Positions 62,201 through 64,000 of a stretch of DNA of 64,000 nucleotides are shown here, in pieces. A model generated the notes under the pieces. The model did no database searches, had not been told where the DNA came from, and saw only the letters and a program-made list of their open reading frames with translations. The DNA comes from a bacterium HR28 (GTDB lineage: Bacteria > Chloroflexota > Chloroflexia > Thermomicrobiales > Thermomicrobiaceae), in contig BEIE01000001.1 of NCBI GenBank assembly GCA_002898255.1, positions 682,001-746,000 on the forward strand, written 5' to 3'. A program made the position numbers and the translations under genes. Every line of letters begins with the position of its first letter. Positions within the stretch are counted from its first letter, which is position 1.

Positions 62201-64000
62201 ATGACGCACGTGGCGCGCTCCGACGAACTTGCCCCGACCTACCAGCCGCAGGCGGTGGAGGCGCGCTGGTACGACTGGTGGGAGCGACAGGGGTACTTCA
62301 CGCCGACGATCGACTGGAGTCGCAAGCCGTTCGTCATCATCATGCCGCCGCCGAACGTCACCGGCGAGCTCCATATGGGACACGCGCTCTTCGTCGCGAT
62401 CGAGGACTTAATGATCCGTTGGCGGCGCATGCAGGGCTACCCGACGCTCTGGCTGCCTGGGGCGGATCATGCTGGGATCGCTGGGCAATGGGTCGTTGAA
62501 CGGGAGCTCCTCAAGGAGGGGCTGACTCGGCACGATCTGGGGCGGGAGAAGTTCCTGGAGCGTGTCTGGGATTGGATGAACCGCTACCGCGGCCGAATTC
62601 GCGAGCAGCTTCGGATCCTTGGTGCCTCCTGCGATTGGACACGCTTCCGCTTCACGATGGATCCTGGCCCTTCACGGGCAGTGCGGACGGCCTTCAAGCG
62701 GCTTTATGACAAAGGGCTGATTTATCGTGGTGAACGCCTCATCAATTGGTGCCCGCGCTGTATGACCGCGCTGTCCGACCTTGAGGTTGACCACGAGGAG
62801 TTGGAAGGGACGCTCTATTACCTGCGGTACCCGGTGGAAGGAAGTGACGAGTCGCTGGTCGTGGCGACGACGCGACCGGAGACGATGCTCGGCGATACTG
62901 GTGTGGCTGTCCACCCGGACGACGAGCGCTACCGGCACCTTGTTGGGAAGACAGCGATCTTGCCCCTGCTGGGGCGGCGACTGCAAATCGTCGCTGATGA
63001 GGCAGTCGATCCGGCTTTTGGCACAGGGGCGGTGAAGGTGACACCAGCCCACGATTTCACCGACTTTGAGATTGCCCAGCGGCACCAACTGCCGCCGGTC
63101 AACATCCTGAATCCGGACGGCACCTTGAACGAGGCGGCTGGGCCGTTCGCGGGGCTGACCATCCAGGAAGCACGGCGTCGCGTTGTCGAGGAACTCGATC
63201 GACAAGGCTACCTCGTGCGGACGGAGCCGCATCGCTACAGCCTTGGTCACTGTCAGCGTTGCGGAACAGTGGTCGAGCCGCTTATCAGCAAGCAATGGTT
63301 CGTGCGCATGGCTCCGCTTGCCCAGCCCGCAATCGAGGTGGCCCGCAACGGAACGCTCCGGTTTATCCCCGAGCGCTTCCGGGCCGTCTACCTTCACTGG
63401 CTGGAAAACGTGCGCGACTGGTGTATCTCTCGGCAGCTCTGGTGGGGACACCGCATTCCGGTCTGGTATTGCCAGGACTGCGAGCAGTTGACAGTGACGG
63501 CCGAGGAGACGATCGACCGCTGTGAGCACTGCGGGAGCACGCGTATCGAGCAAGATCCAGATGTGCTGGATACCTGGTTCTCGAGCGGGCTGTGGCCGTT
63601 CAGCACGCTGGGGTGGCCGGACGAGACCGAGGATCTGCGGTACTTCTATCCCGGCTCGGTGATGGAGACGGGGTACGACATCCTGTTCTTCTGGGTCGCA
63701 CGCATGGTCTTCCTCGGCCTCGAATTCATGGGTGAGGTGCCGTTCTATACCGTCTATTTGCATGGCACGGTGCGCGACGAGCGCGGTCAGCGCATGAGCA
63801 AGACGAAAGGGAACGTGATCGACCCGACCGAGGTGACGCAGCAGTACGGCGCGGACGCGTTGCGCTTTACGCTGGTGACGATGGCTGGACCCGGTACCGA
63901 TATGAAGCTTAGCCTGAGCCGGGTTGAGGCGAGCCGCAACTTTGCGAATAAGATCTGGAATGCCACTCGCTACACGCTGCGTGCACTTGCCGGCGGGACG
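62201..64000 (+). CDS. valS: valyl-tRNA synthetase, 3' end cut by window edge
   Basis: Class I synthetase charging and editing tRNA-Val; the first 600 codons are present. The HIGH motif is HMGH in [15 protein letters not shown] near residue 60. The editing domain shows [19 protein letters not shown] and [31 protein letters not shown] and the KMSKS-type [17 protein letters not shown] near residue 530 follow. GGAGGTGGGACTCG precedes the ATG. About 280 residues, including the anticodon-binding part and coiled coil, lie beyond the window. Confidence 0.97.
   Translation, partial: MTHVARSDELAPTYQPQAVEARWYDWWERQGYFTPTIDWSRKPFVIIMPPPNVTGELHMGHALFVAIEDLMIRWRRMQGYPTLWLPGADHAGIAGQWVVERELLKEGLTRHDLGREKFLERVWDWMNRYRGRIREQLRILGASCDWTRFRFTMDPGPSRAVRTAFKRLYDKGLIYRGERLINWCPRCMTALSDLEVDHEELEGTLYYLRYPVEGSDESLVVATTRPETMLGDTGVAVHPDDERYRHLVGKTAILPLLGRRLQIVADEAVDPAFGTGAVKVTPAHDFTDFEIAQRHQLPPVNILNPDGTLNEAAGPFAGLTIQEARRRVVEELDRQGYLVRTEPHRYSLGHCQRCGTVVEPLISKQWFVRMAPLAQPAIEVARNGTLRFIPERFRAVYLHWLENVRDWCISRQLWWGHRIPVWYCQDCEQLTVTAEETIDRCEHCGSTRIEQDPDVLDTWFSSGLWPFSTLGWPDETEDLRYFYPGSVMETGYDILFFWVARMVFLGLEFMGEVPFYTVYLHGTVRDERGQRMSKTKGNVIDPTEVTQQYGADALRFTLVTMAGPGTDMKLSLSRVEASRNFANKIWNATRYTLRALAGGT

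Overview
The window looks like a GC-rich bacterial chromosome segment. It most resembles a thermophilic member of the Chloroflexota, of the Thermomicrobium/Sphaerobacter kind. This is an inference from several points: a CIRCE-controlled hrcA-grpE-dnaK operon, a LysW carrier-protein amino-acid pathway, an RF2 gene with programmed frameshift, uniformly GC-rich genes with many GTG starts, and tight translationally coupled operons. I saw no insertion sequence, prophage, integron or CRISPR array. The content is core and metabolic, with short metal-, redox- and stress-related accessory modules.

Layout. 1-1.9 kb (minus): yceD-rpmF-fabH (fabH cut by the window edge). 1.9-9.8 kb (plus): an HpcH/HpaI-type aldolase, a branched-chain aminotransferase, a lipoprotein solute-binding protein and two Opp/Dpp ATPases (no permeases), a site-2-protease-like membrane peptidase and the scpA-scpB pair. 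9.8-11.4 kb (minus): iscR-iscS, with a palindrome over the promoter. 11.5-14 kb (plus): prfB with a +1 frameshift and a secreted gluzincin peptidase. 14.3-18.1 kb (plus): promoter, CIRCE, hrcA-grpE-dnaK and terminator. 18.6-19.2 kb (minus): tRNA-Leu and an iscA/erpA-type gene. 19.4-23.8 kb (plus): a GAF histidine kinase with a NarL-type regulator, a copper nitrite reductase-like lipoprotein and a DUF981-like membrane protein. 24-27.3 kb (minus): uvrB and a class II HDAC-like amidohydrolase. 27.5-30.7 kb (plus): a luciferase-like oxidoreductase, a 61-aa membrane protein and an ABC exporter. 30.7-33.1 kb (minus): a WecG-type glycosyltransferase, a zinc-ribbon membrane protein and a PfkB kinase. 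33.2-34.2 kb (plus): a WYL regulator. 34.2-36.1 kb (minus): a secreted tandem DUF4352-like protein, a membrane protein and a small basic protein. 36.5-37.8 kb (plus): an MFS exporter. 38-41.1 kb (minus): a GT2 glycosyltransferase with a BNR-repeat protein, then two SHOCT membrane proteins and a membrane cytochrome c with a CsoR-like operator. 41.5-43.8 kb (plus): a TPR lytic transglycosylase. 44.1-45.9 kb (minus): metG. 46-48.7 kb (plus): a GNAT/acyl-CoA synthetase fusion. 49-51.7 kb (plus): a CmtR-like repressor with a P1B-ATPase. 51.7-52.4 kb (minus): a SufR-like regulator. 53-53.5 kb (plus): a DUF1579 protein. 53.9-61.3 kb (plus): the lysW operon with a structured leader. 62-64 kb (plus): valS, cut by the window edge.

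The most distinctive region is the lysW operon. A 51-codon carrier gene (lysW) is followed by a divergent LysX-like ATP-grasp paralog, lysK, a canonical lysX/argX, argC/lysY, a membrane-anchored methyltransferase, lysZ, lysJ and a small helical protein, nearly all in stop/start overlap. In this pathway the amino group of glutamate and/or alpha-aminoadipate is attached to the C-terminal Glu of LysW. It is then phosphorylated, reduced and transaminated on the carrier, and finally released as ornithine (arginine route) or lysine. The leader begins at a good promoter and folds around a 13-bp perfect long-range helix (53948-53960 with 54093-54105). It then runs into an intrinsic terminator just before lysW. 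This arrangement looks like a riboswitch/attenuator or an independent small RNA, and I could not match it to a known family.

Other regulatory finds are a perfect CsoR-like palindrome in front of a Cys/Met-rich SHOCT protein, a Fur-box-like palindrome over the iscR promoter, an inverted repeat at the cmtR-like gene, and a terminator-like hairpin between the prfB promoter and its start codon. Starts were chosen by ribosome-binding sites and family N-termini. All function calls come from reading motifs, without database searches.
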